64,000 nucleotides of DNA, taken from NCBI RefSeq assembly GCF_027172205.1, contig NC_070614.1, positions 34,772,001 through 34,836,000 of the forward strand, read 5' to 3'. The position numbers and the translations under genes were made by a program. This DNA is from Podarcis raffonei (Eukaryota; Chordata; Lepidosauria; Squamata; Lacertidae). How positions within the stretch are numbered: the stretch's first letter is position 1; every line of letters begins with the position of its first letter. Of the stretch, positions 53,426 to 64,000 are shown piece by piece. Under the pieces are notes generated by a model. The model saw only the letters and a program-made list of their open reading frames with translations. It made no database searches and had not been told where the DNA came from.

Positions 53426-55234
53426 GCTACACCCAAAGTGCCCTGGAATTGTCACTTGGAGAAAAAGCAGAGACTTTTTTCATCCATGCTCTTCATTTGC
53501 AAGCTATGATACTTCAGACTTTTACAGTGATACTGAAGGTGCTGCTTTCACAATTCCTTTTTATTTATTTTATTTTTTATTAAATTGACATTTTTAAATG
53601 ACATGAAAACAAGTGGTGAATAAATTAATCACCTGGAACATACTGAACTATGAATTGAAATTTTTCAGCTCACTCAAATCTTTTATTTGCAATAGTCTGG
53701 ATACAATAAGATTGCTTTGTATTTTACTCATGATTTTAAAATGATCAATAAATTGTTATAGAATGCTTGCAATCGTTTTACAGCTTCTATTATTTGTATG
53801 ATTACTTCCCTATTCCCTATTCCTTGCTCTGATCCGAAGTAATGCCTCAACCTTGATCAGAATGGTAATAGAATGAAATCTCTTACCATTGACAAAAAAT
53901 ATAGTTGATGGAACCATTATTCTTTACAGCAATCTTCAGAAACTATTTGGAACTATGATGCTTTTGTGCTGGCATAGCTAAGCCACTGTATTATCACTGA
54001 GAAAGCAGCAAGGCCCTTTGTAAATTGAACTGAGTTCCTGGATAAAAGAGTAGAAATATATGAAACATCTGTGTAACAAATAAATAATTATGGCTTATTA
54101 TGACAGACCAGCAATACCACCAAACAATTTTGAGAAAGATAAGGATTTTAAAAAATGAAGACTGTCCATTTTGAGTTGGAAAATGCTGGGGCGGTTTTAA
54201 TATGATATTGAAAAGAAGAAGAAAAATGTTCAGAAATTTTCTGATTTCAAGGGTAGCCAACACTGTACCTTCCAGACATTGTTGGAATAAAACTTCCATC
54301 AGCTTCAACAGCAACATGAATAGTCAGGCAGGATGGAAATTACAGTCCAGTCACATCAGCCCTCCTGTTTTATTGCAGATGACAGCCAGGAACCTTCTAG
54401 AGACAGAAGGTGGAAGAACTCAACCACAGACTGAGCCCTTTACATAAAGCAGAGGCAAATTTAGGTCACACTGGGCACAGAGCCTTGGGGGTGCTACAGG
54501 GAATGTTGTAACTATGATGTAGAATGAAAGGCAAGAGGCCAGGGGCTGCCACATTTTGGCATCGCACAGGGCACCACTAAAATGTGAGACCCCCAAGGTC
54601 CTCCACTGCATAAAGGGCAACATCAAAATTGTGATGGGCCACCAGGCAGTCTGTACACCACAATCTCCTCCCTGTATAAAAAAGGGACTGCTTTGGAAAG
54701 TCAATCAAAAATCCATCTTTATCTGAACCCGCTGCCTGAAAGAGCAGCTGTCAAAACACTAGAATCCCATTCCTTGAGCTGCAAATTTCCAGTAGAGATC
54801 AGGAAGTCTCAGAATTTCCTCAGCTGTTGAACTATATTGAATTATGTTAGCAGCGACTATTTGAGAAGTGCAATTTCAAGAACCATATGCGTTCGTCCGA
54901 GTCTGTAAGTGGCATGCTGCTTACCTGGTAAGTACGGTCCTGTACCACAGCCAAAAACAAACAGTCCCTGCCCATAGACTTGTCATCTTGCCAGAAGCTC
55001 AACACAAAGGAAGAGGGAATGACGAACAGGAAATACATGATATGGGGGTGATATGGGGGATTCAACGAGATGCCCTCCATATGCTATTAAACTACAGCCT
55101 CTCTTGCTATTGGCTGTGGCACATCAGGGCTGAAGACCGAAAGCTTCTAATAGGCACCATGTTAGCTCCTCCTGTAATGTTGCCTTAGGCTGTCAGTACA
55201 GCACTGGCATGTGCAGAACCAATGCACCAGATTC
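53426..55234. other. Intergenic DNA after gene 4, no gene seen
   Basis: AT-rich DNA with one worn palindromic MITE at about 54265-54345. No protease exon or other coding signal. Confidence 0.35.
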
Positions 55235-55420
55235 TTCTTCTTCTTCTATTAATTTTATTATTTATTAAGTTTGCATACCACCCTTCATCCAAAGATCTCA
55301 GGGCACATCACAGCATATAAACACAAAATAGAAACACAAAGTGCTTAATAAAAACAAGAACAAAACCAAAGTAAAACCATAATTAAAAGGACATCGCATG
55401 TTAATCATCCCAAGGCCTGG
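55235..55420 (-). repeat. LINE 3'-end-like fragment (ATACCACCCTTCATCC type)
   Basis: TTTATTAAGTTTGCATACCACCCTTCATCCAAAGATCTCAGGGCA is a common reptile LINE/DNA repeat end, related to 1.3 kb. Confidence 0.45.
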
Positions 55421-56094
55421 TTGAAGGGGAATGTTTGTGCCTGGTACCTCACTGTGGGTAGTGGGTGTGAGTGGTTTGTGTCCATCCATTGCATTATTAG
55501 CATTAAACCTGTTAAATAGAAGGCCTGACATGACTTACAATGATGGATGACCGAGTGTGTACGGTTACCAACCACACTGGAACTTTATTTGTTTGGCCAT
55601 CGATGCTACACGTAATGCTTTGAATACAACCAAAGCAAATACTGGCCGTCGAATGATACTATAACAATGGAATAAATGGAAGTAAAAGAACAAAAGCAAA
55701 TGAAATAAATTCCTCCTATCAGTATTCACTGCAGTAGGTGTGGCAGTGATACTGACATGCAAATCTTTATAGCTGGTGCTGGATTCTATAAAACTATGTA
55801 GAGCTTTGGAATGAGGAAACAGCCCCAATAGTTGATGCAACTGCCTCACAAGTGCCCTCTCCTTAGAATAGGTTTAGGGGATAAATTTGGTTGAGTTTGC
55901 ATTTTAACGCAAACCTACGTAATTCATGCTTCCAAAACTACGTGCAAACGAAAACACAGCTATCCTTTGAAATCCTCCTAATTTTGTGCTGCAGTTATCC
56001 AAACAAATAATGCATACAAGAACACATACATTAGGATGAAGTGTGATTAAAAGCAGATATAGCAGTGAAATTGACATGCAAAAATATGTTACAT

Positions 56095-56126
<32 letters not shown>

Positions 56127-56210
56127 ATAATAATAATAATAATAATAATAACATTTTTATTTATACCCTGCCCATCTTGCTGGGTTTTCCCAGCCACTCT
56201 GGGAGGCTTG
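56095..56210 (-). repeat. CR1/L2-like LINE 3' end with trinucleotide tail
   Basis: (ACT)n(AAT)n at 56095-56152 then TTTATTTATACCCTGCCCATC and GGGTTTTCCCAGCCACTCTGGG, the inverse of the element at 20.0 kb. Confidence 0.7.
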
Positions 56211-56279
56211 CAAACATGCATATTACGTAGAATTGCATACAAAATTGCAAAAATGCACATTAATATGTTAACTATTTTT

Positions 56280-56900
56280 TGTGATTGCAGGGGATCTACT
56301 TTGAGCATGACTAACGTGATCACACCCAATATCTTGCCCAGTTATGCTTCTGTGGATTGCTCTAACCATTTCCTTCTCTATGGTCTGTTTTGCATCTGAT
56401 GCTGCATGCAGTCACACCCTTTACAGTGTTTCTTTATTTTAAAAAAATCAAAATATTTTGTTTATTGTTGTTCAAACCAGGAAACTAATGTGTTTCTTTG
56501 GAGTGACTACTACATAATGCCGCATGATAAAATAACACATCTGGTATATTTATAAAGAGTGATTTCTCCTTCCCTATAAAACTAGCCACCATTCCTAGAA
56601 TACAGAGTCTTTTCCATCCGGCTATGAAGGAACCAGGTAGGAATAGCAAGACTAGGACAGGATGTTTGTATGTTTGGAATGCACAGGCAATGTTGTTTGA
56701 GGGGGCCAAAGTGGATATTGCATAGTTGATCTATGTATCTTCCTGTGGAATTTCCTCCTACATTGATTTCCCAAATCCAAACCCCATCCACTTGCAGCTA
56801 CAATTAGCTGCAGAGGGGAAACATAAAGGCACCATTTAGGTTGCATAGCAAGATCCCATCATGGATGGCTGAAAGATCTTGTCCCTGACAACCCTGAAAT
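56280..56900 (+). promoter_or_regulatory. Upstream block, copy 3: TATA box and 5' exon donor before the relic exon and gene 5
   Basis: The best TATA of the three (TATAAAACT from 56575) with donor AACCAG|GTAGGAAT after 56636, 61 bases away. It lies 2.1 kb before the relic first exon and 4.7 kb before the gene 5 ATG, so it could serve either. Confidence 0.5.
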
Positions 56901-57709
56901 TATTAGTCATGAGGGCATGTGGCTAGTACCATTAGTAGCACTCTCCTCCATGAATTTGTCCAGCCCTGTTTTAAAGCCACCCAAGTTGGTGGCCATCACT
57001 GTCTTCTGCAGGAGCAAGTTTCATGGTTTAACTATGAAGGAGCCCTTTCTTTTTTCTGTCCTGAACCATCCAGCATTCAGCTTCACAGAGTTCTAGCGTG
57101 AGGAGGGAGATTATGGGCATGAAGCACTCGGAACACTCTGGTGATAATTGAGGGGAGTGATAAAAATAATAATCTACTTGCTGATCACAGCAGATAGTGA
57201 TGCTGGATTTCCCTAGGGGGCGCTGTCCAATCTCATATCAGCCAAGAAGTCAAGCTTGAGCCCAGGGCTCTCCTAGCTTGTGGTGGAATCCCTGCTCTGG
57301 GTGAAGCACCCTTGCAGGATTGGGCAGGCCCAGTAACACAACATGGAACATCATTGTGGGTGGGTGGGTGTTGGAGAAGGCGAGGGGGGTGTTTGAGGAA
57401 GGAATCGCTGCTTGCTAGGCTTTTATATATATATACATAAAACTTCAAAAGGAGGGGGAGTGTCTGCTAAGAGTCTTCAAAGAATTAAAAGTAAACAAGG
57501 CAGCAGCACCCCTACACACACATCACACAACACTAGCAATAATAGACGGACTGCTAGAAGGAGTGGGGCCAGAGAATAGCATCTCCCAACCTCCAGTATC
57601 TAATTCAACCTTCGTCAACTTGGTGCCCTCATAAGAACATCAGACGAGTCTGGCTGCCAAATACCTCAAAGGACCAAGGAATCTAGTTAGACTGCCTCTT
57701 GACCTGAAG

Positions 57710-57775
57710 TTTCCATAAGAACATAAGAAGAAACTGCTGGGTCAGACAAAGGGCCCGTTTTGTCCAGCATGAATG
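57710..57775. repeat. Dispersed repeat fragment
   Basis: AAGAACATAAGAAGAAACTGCTGGGTCAGACAAAGGGCCC and TTGTCCAGCAT follow a consensus common in reptile repeats. Family not assigned. Confidence 0.45.
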
Positions 57776-58009
57776 TACTTAAAGAAAAAAATGGGAAACT
57801 CAACATCCAAATATATTCATCTCATCGTATGAATACCCCTTACATGTCAGTGGAGAGAGGCATAGATAGGAAGAATTATTATATTGGTTTCTGATTTGAT
57901 CCCAGAATGTCCCACTTTTCCTTAGGATGTCTCTGTTTTCATCGGATAAATGTTGGTGGTCATGGAGTCATGTGACCTCTGAGTCAAGGAGATAAGTAAC
58001 AATATAATC

Positions 58010-58425
58010 TTTAGAAGACATCGGAAGGCAGCCCTGTATTTTTAAAATGTTTATTGTTTTATTCAGTGCTATTCTTCTAGAAAAAGTAGTGCTGGAACTC
58101 ACCCTGAACACCTCCCTTGTTCTCTTATAATGGCAATGGGGCCCACCTGAAAGGTGCCGGAACTAAGTTCCAGTGAGTTCTGGCCTGTGCTCATTTTCCT
58201 ACTCATATTGAAATACTGCCCCTCAATGAGGCCAAACTTAGATTCACAAAATGTTTAGGGATATGGGTACCCCTGCGTAACCCCAGAAGGAAAAGCACTG
58301 GTTCCAGCTGAAAAAAGCCCTGGTTTCATTATCTTTTTCTATATGTTGGAAGCTGCCCAGAGTGACTGAGGGAACCCAGTCAGAGGGACAGGATATAAAT
58401 AATAAAATTATTATTATGGAAAAGG
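58010..58425 (+). repeat. CR1/L2-like LINE 3' end with an inserted short repeat
   Basis: Left part AGAAGACATCGGAAGGCAGCCC, right part GAAGCTGCCCAGAGTGACTGAGGG, ATAAATAATAAAATTATTATTATGG. Between them (58068-58325) lies the AAAAAGTAGTGCTGGAACTCACC repeat, itself interrupted. Confidence 0.6.
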
Positions 58426-58695
58426 ACGTCCCTATTTTCATCAGAAAAATGTTGGAGGGTATGTATTCAAAGAACTGAGATTTATATGTTGCACCCCCAC
58501 TCCAGACGTAGAGAGACTCTCAGGAACCCAAAGAGAAGGAAATGCACAGAAGCGCCACCCTTTCCCCTTGATTTGGAACATTATATAGCACAGTAAAAAT
58601 TGAGATCAAAGTTCAACATTTACTGGCATTCATAGCAAAAGAACCATTGGGAAGATACTTCAGAGAAGGACTGCAGAATCAGCAGTGAGTGGAGC

Positions 58696-58752
58696 ATGTC
58701 GTTTAGCCCTCCTGACTGGTACTGCACCTGCTGCAACTAATTGTGCTAAAAG
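58696..58752 (+). pseudogene. Decayed first exon of a protease paralogue
   Basis: ATG-TCG-TTT then a run aligned to exon 1 of gene 3 (including the ending GTGCTAAAAG|GTGATGG against GTGCTGCTAAAAG|GTGAGTGATGG). An in-frame TAA precedes the end. The upstream bases (ATACTTCAGAGAAGGAC) match the 5' leader of genes 3, 4 and 5 (ACTTCAGA..GGACAGC). No other exon of this copy was found between 52.2 and 61.3 kb. It is read as the stump of an extra duplication between genes 4 and 5. Confidence 0.7.
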
Positions 58753-58839
58753 GTGATGGATTGGTAAGTGGGAATCAATCCCTCAAGTTTTCCCCACCTT
58801 TCAGGGGTGTAAAAAGGAGACGGGTTTAAAGAGTGACGG

Positions 58840-59095
58840 CTCTAGACTGTCACTATTTTGCGGGGCAGGGGGATCCAATGACATAACCAGCAAAATCAGG
58901 TTGTGTGTAACAAACCTACTTCCTAGCAAAATTAGATATTTTTGTCATAAGAGTGAAGAGAAATGCACTAGGAATTGCAGGAGAATATCTGCTCAGCACA
59001 GTAACAGCAAACCTCCCTGCTGAAAAATTAGGATGAATGCTCCACAAACAGGTTGCCTGTAAGGGAAAATTGTTTGTGGCAAGTGTTTAAAATGA
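58840..59095 (+). repeat. Unnamed dispersed repeat B, second plus copy
   Basis: CACTATTTTGCGGGGCAGGGGGATCCAATGACATAA, AATCAGGTTGTGTGTAAC and CACAAACAGGTTGCCTGTAAG, aligned with 45.59-45.89 kb. Confidence 0.6.
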
Positions 59096-59109
59096 GGAAA
59101 TTATGCCCC

Positions 59110-60180
59110 AAATAGTAAGAAATCAGAATTTTATAAGAATTTAGAAGAAAAAAATTGGGATCATAATAATGAAAATATAATTCTCATAGGAGACCTTAAT
59201 GATGTGACCTGAAGACTTGGACATAAAAGAAAAGAGATGAACGTTGGGAAGTTACTTCTTACCTTCTTCCAATTTTCAATTCTCAAAATCGCTAAAATCA
59301 GGAGGTAGAATAGATAATATTTGGGTTTCCAAGAAAATAATATTAAGAACAAGTAAAGCAGAAATTTTGCCCAGAGTAATGTCAGACCATAACCCGACAG
59401 TGCTGGAAGTAACACAGAAGGAGTACATGAAAAGGCGGAGACTAAATGAGAGTATCCTGAATAATGACGATATAGTTTAAAAAGCCAAAGATACGTTAGA
59501 AGAATTTTTTCAATTTAATAACAAACAAGGGCCGGACATTGATATAATTTGGGGTTCAGTAAGGCATATATGAAGGGGTTCTGCATCCAACAATCTGCTA
59601 TGAAAAAGAAAAACAGAGATCAAAACTTCTCTGCGTCCACCAGGATCAGTGCTGCCTTCTTGTCTGGTCTCATTTCTAAGTATTCTATTGTATCTGTTAC
59701 CAGTCTTATGTTATTATAAATTTGTCTTCCTGGTAGGAAGCCTGACTGATCTTTATTTATTATTCTTGCCAATATCTTTTTCAATCTGTTAGCCAGAATT
59801 TTTGCAAATAATTTATAGTCTGAGTTTAGAAAGGAAATTGGTCTATAATTTTTAATTTCATCTAAGTTGGATCCTTGTTTTGGTATTAAGGTAATTAGGG
59901 CCTCTTTCCATGATTCGGACACTTGACCTCCTTCTAAAATTTTGTTTTTATTTCTTCTAACACTGGTTATATTGTCTCTTCCAATTTTTTATAATACATT
60001 ATAGATATACTATCTGGACAACTTTTAGTAGTTGCAATTCCTTCTTTTATTTCACTTTAGTATTTCTAAGGGAACAAGACACGGCTGTCCTCTTTCACCT
60101 CTCCTCTTTATCATAGTTTTGGAAGTATATTTGAAAGCAATAAGAGAAGACTAAGATAGAAGGAATAAAATTTGGTCACT
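59110..60180 (+). repeat. L1 LINE ORF2 fragment with an internal inverted segment
   Basis: Plus reading to about 59625: IILIGDLNDV, GGRIDNIWVSKKI and RVMSDHNPTVLEV (endonuclease end). About 59625-60055 reads on minus: YYKKLEE, SESWKEALITLIPKQGS, YRPISFLNSDYKLFAKILA and NKDQSGFLPGRQI (reverse transcriptase N-part). From about 60056 plus resumes: [14 protein letters not shown]. In L1 the plus parts flank exactly what is inverted. Dead element. Confidence 0.75.
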
Positions 60181-61140
60181 GTATCCTTTCTAAACAGCTG
60201 GGTGCTGTGCTTCTGTGTGTGAAACTGGGAAATGGAAAAGTCAGTGTTTTTCTGTTAACCTAGTACTTTTCTCTCTCTAGTAGATTAAAAGAGGCAAGGG
60301 GGGGAGTGCCCCTCTGTTTTTGAGGTTATTTGTTTGTTCATTTCTCCTCCCATCTTCCTTGGAGGTGGAGATTGCATGAACAGGGTTTACTGGTGGTCTC
60401 CCTCCAAAACTGCTTAGCTTCTCCAAAGTTTCTGCATTATGCACTTCCTTTAGAACATGCCTTAGGGTATTCTGAGCAGAGGTAGCTGATGCTGATTGTA
60501 ATGGTAGAGTAGAAGTCGGGGTGAAGACCAACGCTAGATGGAGCAAGATCCTGTGACAGGCAGGGCCAAATAATTCTAGTTTTGTTCACATCACCCTCCC
60601 TGCTGAGTTCTACAAGGGCAACACTGAGTCTAGGCACTTCCAGCCCCTGGACTGGCTATTAAGTAGGAAGGCCAGGAGGTGGGGACTGGCTGAGGCTGGT
60701 GGAAGAATGTTCCATTTGCCCTCAAGAGCCAGCATCCACAGATTCAGGGGTGTCATAACACTGTACCACAGGCAGAATGGGCGGGTTTTTCCTGACATTG
60801 AAAGAAGCACACGATTTTTCAGTGTGAAACTGGGTGTCTCAAATGGGGTGTGAAGCTAAGCACTTATACACACCCACATGCAGGGAGTGCTTTGGTCAGG
60901 AAGCAAAGGTCCTGGCCCAAGTTCTGAGAAGGTGGCATGCCCAGCTCCCTCCGTCAAGCTAAGGAACAGTTTTGTGCATGCAGAAATGAAGAGAAGAAGC
61001 AGTTTTGGAGAGATGCAAAAGCAACAAGAGGGAGAGCTGGGAAGACACCTTGGTGGTGCCAATATCTCCCTAAAGGGAGGTGGAAGACCTGCTGCAAGGG
61101 GGAAGTGTACTATGCTCAGCTTGTATATCTGTAAATAAGC
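60181..61140. other. Upstream DNA of gene 5, not assigned
   Basis: No gene recognised. It separates dispersed repeat B from the gene 5 leader; in gene 4 that distance is under 500 bp. The end (CTGTAAATAAGCTAAATATTACA) could be part of an inserted element, but I could not define its limits. Confidence 0.3.
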
Positions 61141-61327
61141 TAAATATTACAATATTACAGACTTGGGGGTTCTGTGTTACTTCTCCAATTCAATGAAGGA
61201 AGAAATATCCTTTCACCCTTGATACTGTATTTGATCCTAGAAGACATCCAGGCCGAAATAAAACGTCAGTTATCCAGAACCAACTGGTGCTCAAACACTC
61301 AGGGGACACTTCAGAAGAGGGACAGCC
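61141..61327 (+). promoter_or_regulatory. 5' leader of gene 5, conserved with genes 3 and 4
   Basis: ACTTGGGG(G/C)TTCTGTG(T/C)T, GAAATAAAAC(G/A)TC, CACTCAG(G/A)G and ACTTCAGAAG(A)GGACAGC are shared with 46145-46335 (gene 4) and partly with 32190-32302 (gene 3). It is the 5' UTR and the splice acceptor region if a distal noncoding exon exists. Confidence 0.5.
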
Positions 61328-63907
61328 ATGGCAACTGTGTCTTTCATGCTGGCTGTGTGGCTTCTGCAGCTGACCATACTGCAAGGTGACTTATAGGGTT
61401 TGGGAAATGCAGAAGTTCCCTCCATGTAGCCTTCATTTAGGGGCATAGCTGTCAACCGTCCCTTATTTTGCGGGAAACTCCCTTATCCCAGCGCCGTGTC
61501 CCGCTGCTGTCCCTTATTGATGATGTCCCTTAAATTTCCCGGGTTTCATGCTCATCCGACTTGGGAGGGAAGCAGTGGCTTGGGGTCCTCCGCCGCGAGA
61601 GAGAGCGCGTGTACGAGCTGCCGTGTCTCCGTCTCTCCCTTTTCCCCCTCAGGGGCACGTCGTGAGGAGACGGGTGGTGGCAGGCGGGCAGGCAGCCCCT
61701 CTCTTGTGAGACTTCCGCCACACTGCCAGGGGAAGCCGAAGGCGGCAGCGGTGGCTGAGGAGGCACCCTGAGGGAGGAGGAGGAGAAAGAGGAGGGGATG
61801 GGGAGGGACGCAGAAGGGCGGCGCTTCAGCAGCTGTGGCGGCGCCGTAAGCACCTCATGCCAGGCTCACGGGCGGCGTGGGCGAGAGTCTCTCTCCCTCC
61901 CCCCCCCTCTCTTGGGTGGGGAAGGGCCGATGGAACTCCTCGCGCCAGGACGACAGCAGCCCTGACATGCTGCTTAGCATACCCTCCAACCAGTGCGGCA
62001 TCTTAATGTAGTTATTTCCCCCTCTGCATCCCTTTCATAACTCTATTTTTATAAATCATTTGTCCATCCATAGTTTAAATTTTTACTACAAGTTTTCTGT
62101 CAATCCTACCAATGTATGTAACTCTTTACAATAGCTTTTCAAATAAATCATAAACTTTCCCCATTCTTTATGAAAGAGGTCCTCTTCCTGGTTTCTAATT
62201 CTGCCTGTAAGCTTTGCCATCTGGACGTCATTCATCAGTTTTGTCTGTCACTCTTCTTTGGTGGGAGTTGTAGACCCTTAGGATCATCTAGTCCAACCCC
62301 CTGCAAAACACAGTCAGTCGCAGCAAAAGCAGCATGGGCTCCATCAGTGGCGGATTTATGTATAAGCGAAGCAAAATCCCTTATTTTGGCTGCTGATCCC
62401 TTATTTGTGAGGCTGCTGGTCCCTTATTTTCAAATCTGTAAGTTGACAGCTATGTTTAGGGGACAGGAAGGGAATCTGGAGCGATAAAAATATTTTGAAT
62501 AAAGAGCTTGCCACTACATTTCTTCCTTGTAGCTCAAAGCAGCTTCTGTAGGGGATCTCACATTAACTACATCTTAGCCTCAGCAAGGTTGATGCATCTT
62601 GCACCTTTAAGCCGTGCAATACAAAGGTGGGAAGCTATCAAATCAGCATTTCTCCTTCACACAAAATCACATAATTAACACCACGTGACAAACCACATAA
62701 TTAACACCACGTGTAGCTGGGTCCTTGGTCTCATTGAATAAAATGAGACTTACTTATGATAAACATGCACAGCATTGGGCCACATGTTCTGAGGAGAAAT
62801 TATTGGTCCATAAATGTTGTGTTAAGAAACAGTAAGTTAGTTTTACTTAACAGATTAAATGCTCACTAAATCCATCAAAATTGATAACTGGAAATCTTGT
62901 TTTGAAGATTGAAAACACTGACAGGAAAACCAATTGAAATTCAGAAATTTTGATTCCTCATGTCCTCGTCATGTTCTGCTCAAAGAGCTCCAACATGGCT
63001 GTGCTGCAAACCATAATAGCAAGTCCTCTCATTTCCTCCTCATCCTTCACAGGGTGTGGAAAACCAATAAACTCTCCACGAATTGTTGGTGGCCAACCAG
63101 CCTCAAATGGGTCGTGGCCCTGGCAGGTCAGCATTTTACAGAAGCTTTATCCTATTTGTGGAGGATCCCTCATAGCCGAGCAATGGGTGCTCTCAGCAGC
63201 TCACTGCTTCTTCAACAGGTGAGTGATGGGTATTGCTGTGCAGCCGTTATCAAGCGTCACCCAAAAGACGGCTCAAGGCCAGGCTAATATCCTCTGCCTG
63301 CCTGTCAGCTACCTGGTGTCTCAGGTGTACAATACATTCAAAGTAGAACCATGTCACTTTAAACAGTCATGGCTTCCCCCCAAAAACCCCTGGGGACCGT
63401 AGTATGTTACAGGTGTTCAGAGTTGTTAAGAGACTCCTGTTCCCCACACTGAGCTACAGTTCTCAGAATGGTTTCAAAATTCATCCCTCTTCCCAGGGAA
63501 TTGAGCTCTTGGAATTATAGTTCTTTGGGGAGTCCAGGGTTAGGGTGACAAGCAGAAACTCAAAAGTCAGCATTGCCAGATCCATCTGTTTGTTTGTTTG
63601 TTTGTTTGTTTGTTTTGCCCTTCTATTCACAGAATGGGGTCCATGTTCCAATACAATGTCCTCCTAGGTGCCTATCAGCTCTCAAACCTCTCAGATAATG
63701 CAGTGATATCTGACGTGGAGCAGATTATCCTCCACCCTGACTACAATGGCATGGGTGCCTCCAGTGGAGATATTGCTTTAATTAAGCTGAAGTCCCCTGT
63801 GAAGTTCACCAACTACATCCTCCCCATCTGCCTGCCAGAGTCCTCTACACAGTTCCCTTTGAACGAATACTGCTGGGTGACCGGATGGGGAAATATTCAA
63901 TCTGGAG
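61328..63907 (+). CDS. Gene 5: trypsin-like serine protease (PRSS27-like), 3' end beyond window
   Basis: Visible exons: 61328-61385 (signal peptide, [15 protein letters not shown]), 63053-63218 (His exon) and 63633-63907 (Asp exon), then a GTGAGG donor and intron to the window end. The propeptide has GCGKP and the partner ILPICLP, so the tether disulfide is present, unlike in gene 4. Activation is predicted at SPR-IVGG. His is in SAAHC and Asp in SGDIAL. No working mini-exon is found in the first intron. Exon 1 (ends phase 1) can join the His exon (starts phase 1) directly, and the frame stays open. Intron 1 carries a 1011 bp hAT-like insertion. Closest paralogue is gene 4, by exon sequence and by a shared intron 3 repeat. 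The Ser exon and a 170 bp exon must lie past 64000. Confidence 0.85.
61444..62454. mobile_element. 1011 bp hAT-like element with perfect 8 bp duplication, intron 1 of gene 5
   Basis: Ends CATAGCTGTCAAC and GTTGACAGCTATG equal those of the 90 bp MITE at 2191-2280. TTTAGGGG flanks both sides (61436-61443, 62455-62462). Both borders carry repeated TCCCTTATTTT motifs. The interior holds about 430 bp of GC-rich, CpG-bearing sequence (61540-61970), an L1 3' fragment in reverse (about 61985-62262) and a CR1-tail fragment (about 62265-62320). No transposase frame seen. Confidence 0.85.
62463..63052. other. Remainder of gene 5 intron 1
   Basis: The last part aligns with the end of gene 4 intron 2, so this intron spans what is introns 1 plus 2 in gene 4. 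CTTGTAG followed by CTCAAAGCAG at 62533-62542 resembles the gene 4 mini-exon end (GCTCAAAAGCAG) but has no splice donor. A tandem AATTAACACCACGTG pair lies at about 62676-62713. Confidence 0.45.
63345..63545. repeat. MITE in intron 3 of gene 5
   Basis: CACTTTAAACAGTCATGGCTTCCCC, GAGCTACAGTTCTCAGAATGGTTTCAAAAT and GGGAATTGAGCTCTTGGAATTATAG: the same element in the same intron position as in gene 4. Confidence 0.7.
63585..63616. repeat. (TTTG)n microsatellite
   Basis: About seven TTTG units, ending 17 bases before the acceptor of the gene 5 Asp exon, within its polypyrimidine region. Confidence 0.9.
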
Positions 63908-64000
63908 GTGAGGGGTGTTCTTCAAAAGGCTCATTCACACTCTGGGGCTCATCCTGATTCATCCCAAAACTTTTGCAGATGCGAGCAGTATTGAAAGTGG

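Noticed and set aside
62533-62542. Gene 5 mini-exon candidate
   Set aside because: Looks like the end of the gene 4 mini-exon but has no GT donor after it.

Overview
The window looks like nuclear DNA from a squamate reptile, probably a lizard. The coding signal is split into short exons with GT-AG borders. The repeats are the squamate mix: Sauria-type tRNA-derived SINEs, a tRNA-Lys-headed SINE with a CR1-like tail, BovB/RTE, L1 and CR1 LINE 3' ends, and many short hAT-like and pogo-like elements. There is nothing bacterial or viral-genomic about the layout. Species cannot be fixed from sequence alone.

The genes form one tandem cluster of secreted or surface-anchored trypsin-like serine proteases, closest by eye to the marapsin/testisin/prostasin group (PRSS27-like). 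Two genes lie on the minus strand: gene 1 (12424 down to 244, last exon beyond the left edge) and gene 2 (22907 down to 14767, complete). Three lie on the plus strand: gene 3 (32303-39505, complete), gene 4 (46336-52181, complete) and gene 5 (61328-63907, continuing past the right edge). Genes 2 and 3 are head to head across about 9.4 kb. The exon plan is shared: signal peptide exon, a 21-27 bp mini-exon, a His exon (160-166 bp), an Asp exon (272-275 bp), a 161-170 bp exon, and a Ser exon carrying the C-terminal tail. Intron phases are 1,1,2,1,0 throughout. All genes whose relevant exon is visible keep the Asp that gives Arg/Lys specificity.

The cluster is still rearranging. The mini-exon seems doubled in gene 1 and missing in gene 5. 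Gene 4 has a tandem copy of its Ser exon, one good and one decayed, and has lost both cysteines of the disulfide that normally tethers the propeptide. A decayed first exon lies between genes 4 and 5. A block with a TATA-like box and a splice donor at fixed spacing is repeated upstream of the plus-strand genes (29.3, 44.5 and 56.6 kb) and is the best promoter candidate.

Introns and intergenic DNA are mostly repeats, with several clear nested insertions: a hAT-like MITE inside a SINE (2.2 kb), L1 inside BovB inside another repeat (26.0-26.9 kb), a MITE inside CR1 (30.3 kb), a hAT-like element inside a tRNA-derived SINE (39.8 kb), and a 1011 bp hAT-like element in intron 1 of gene 5. No functional tRNA, rRNA, CRISPR array or whole retroviral element was seen. 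One LTR-like fossil is noted.
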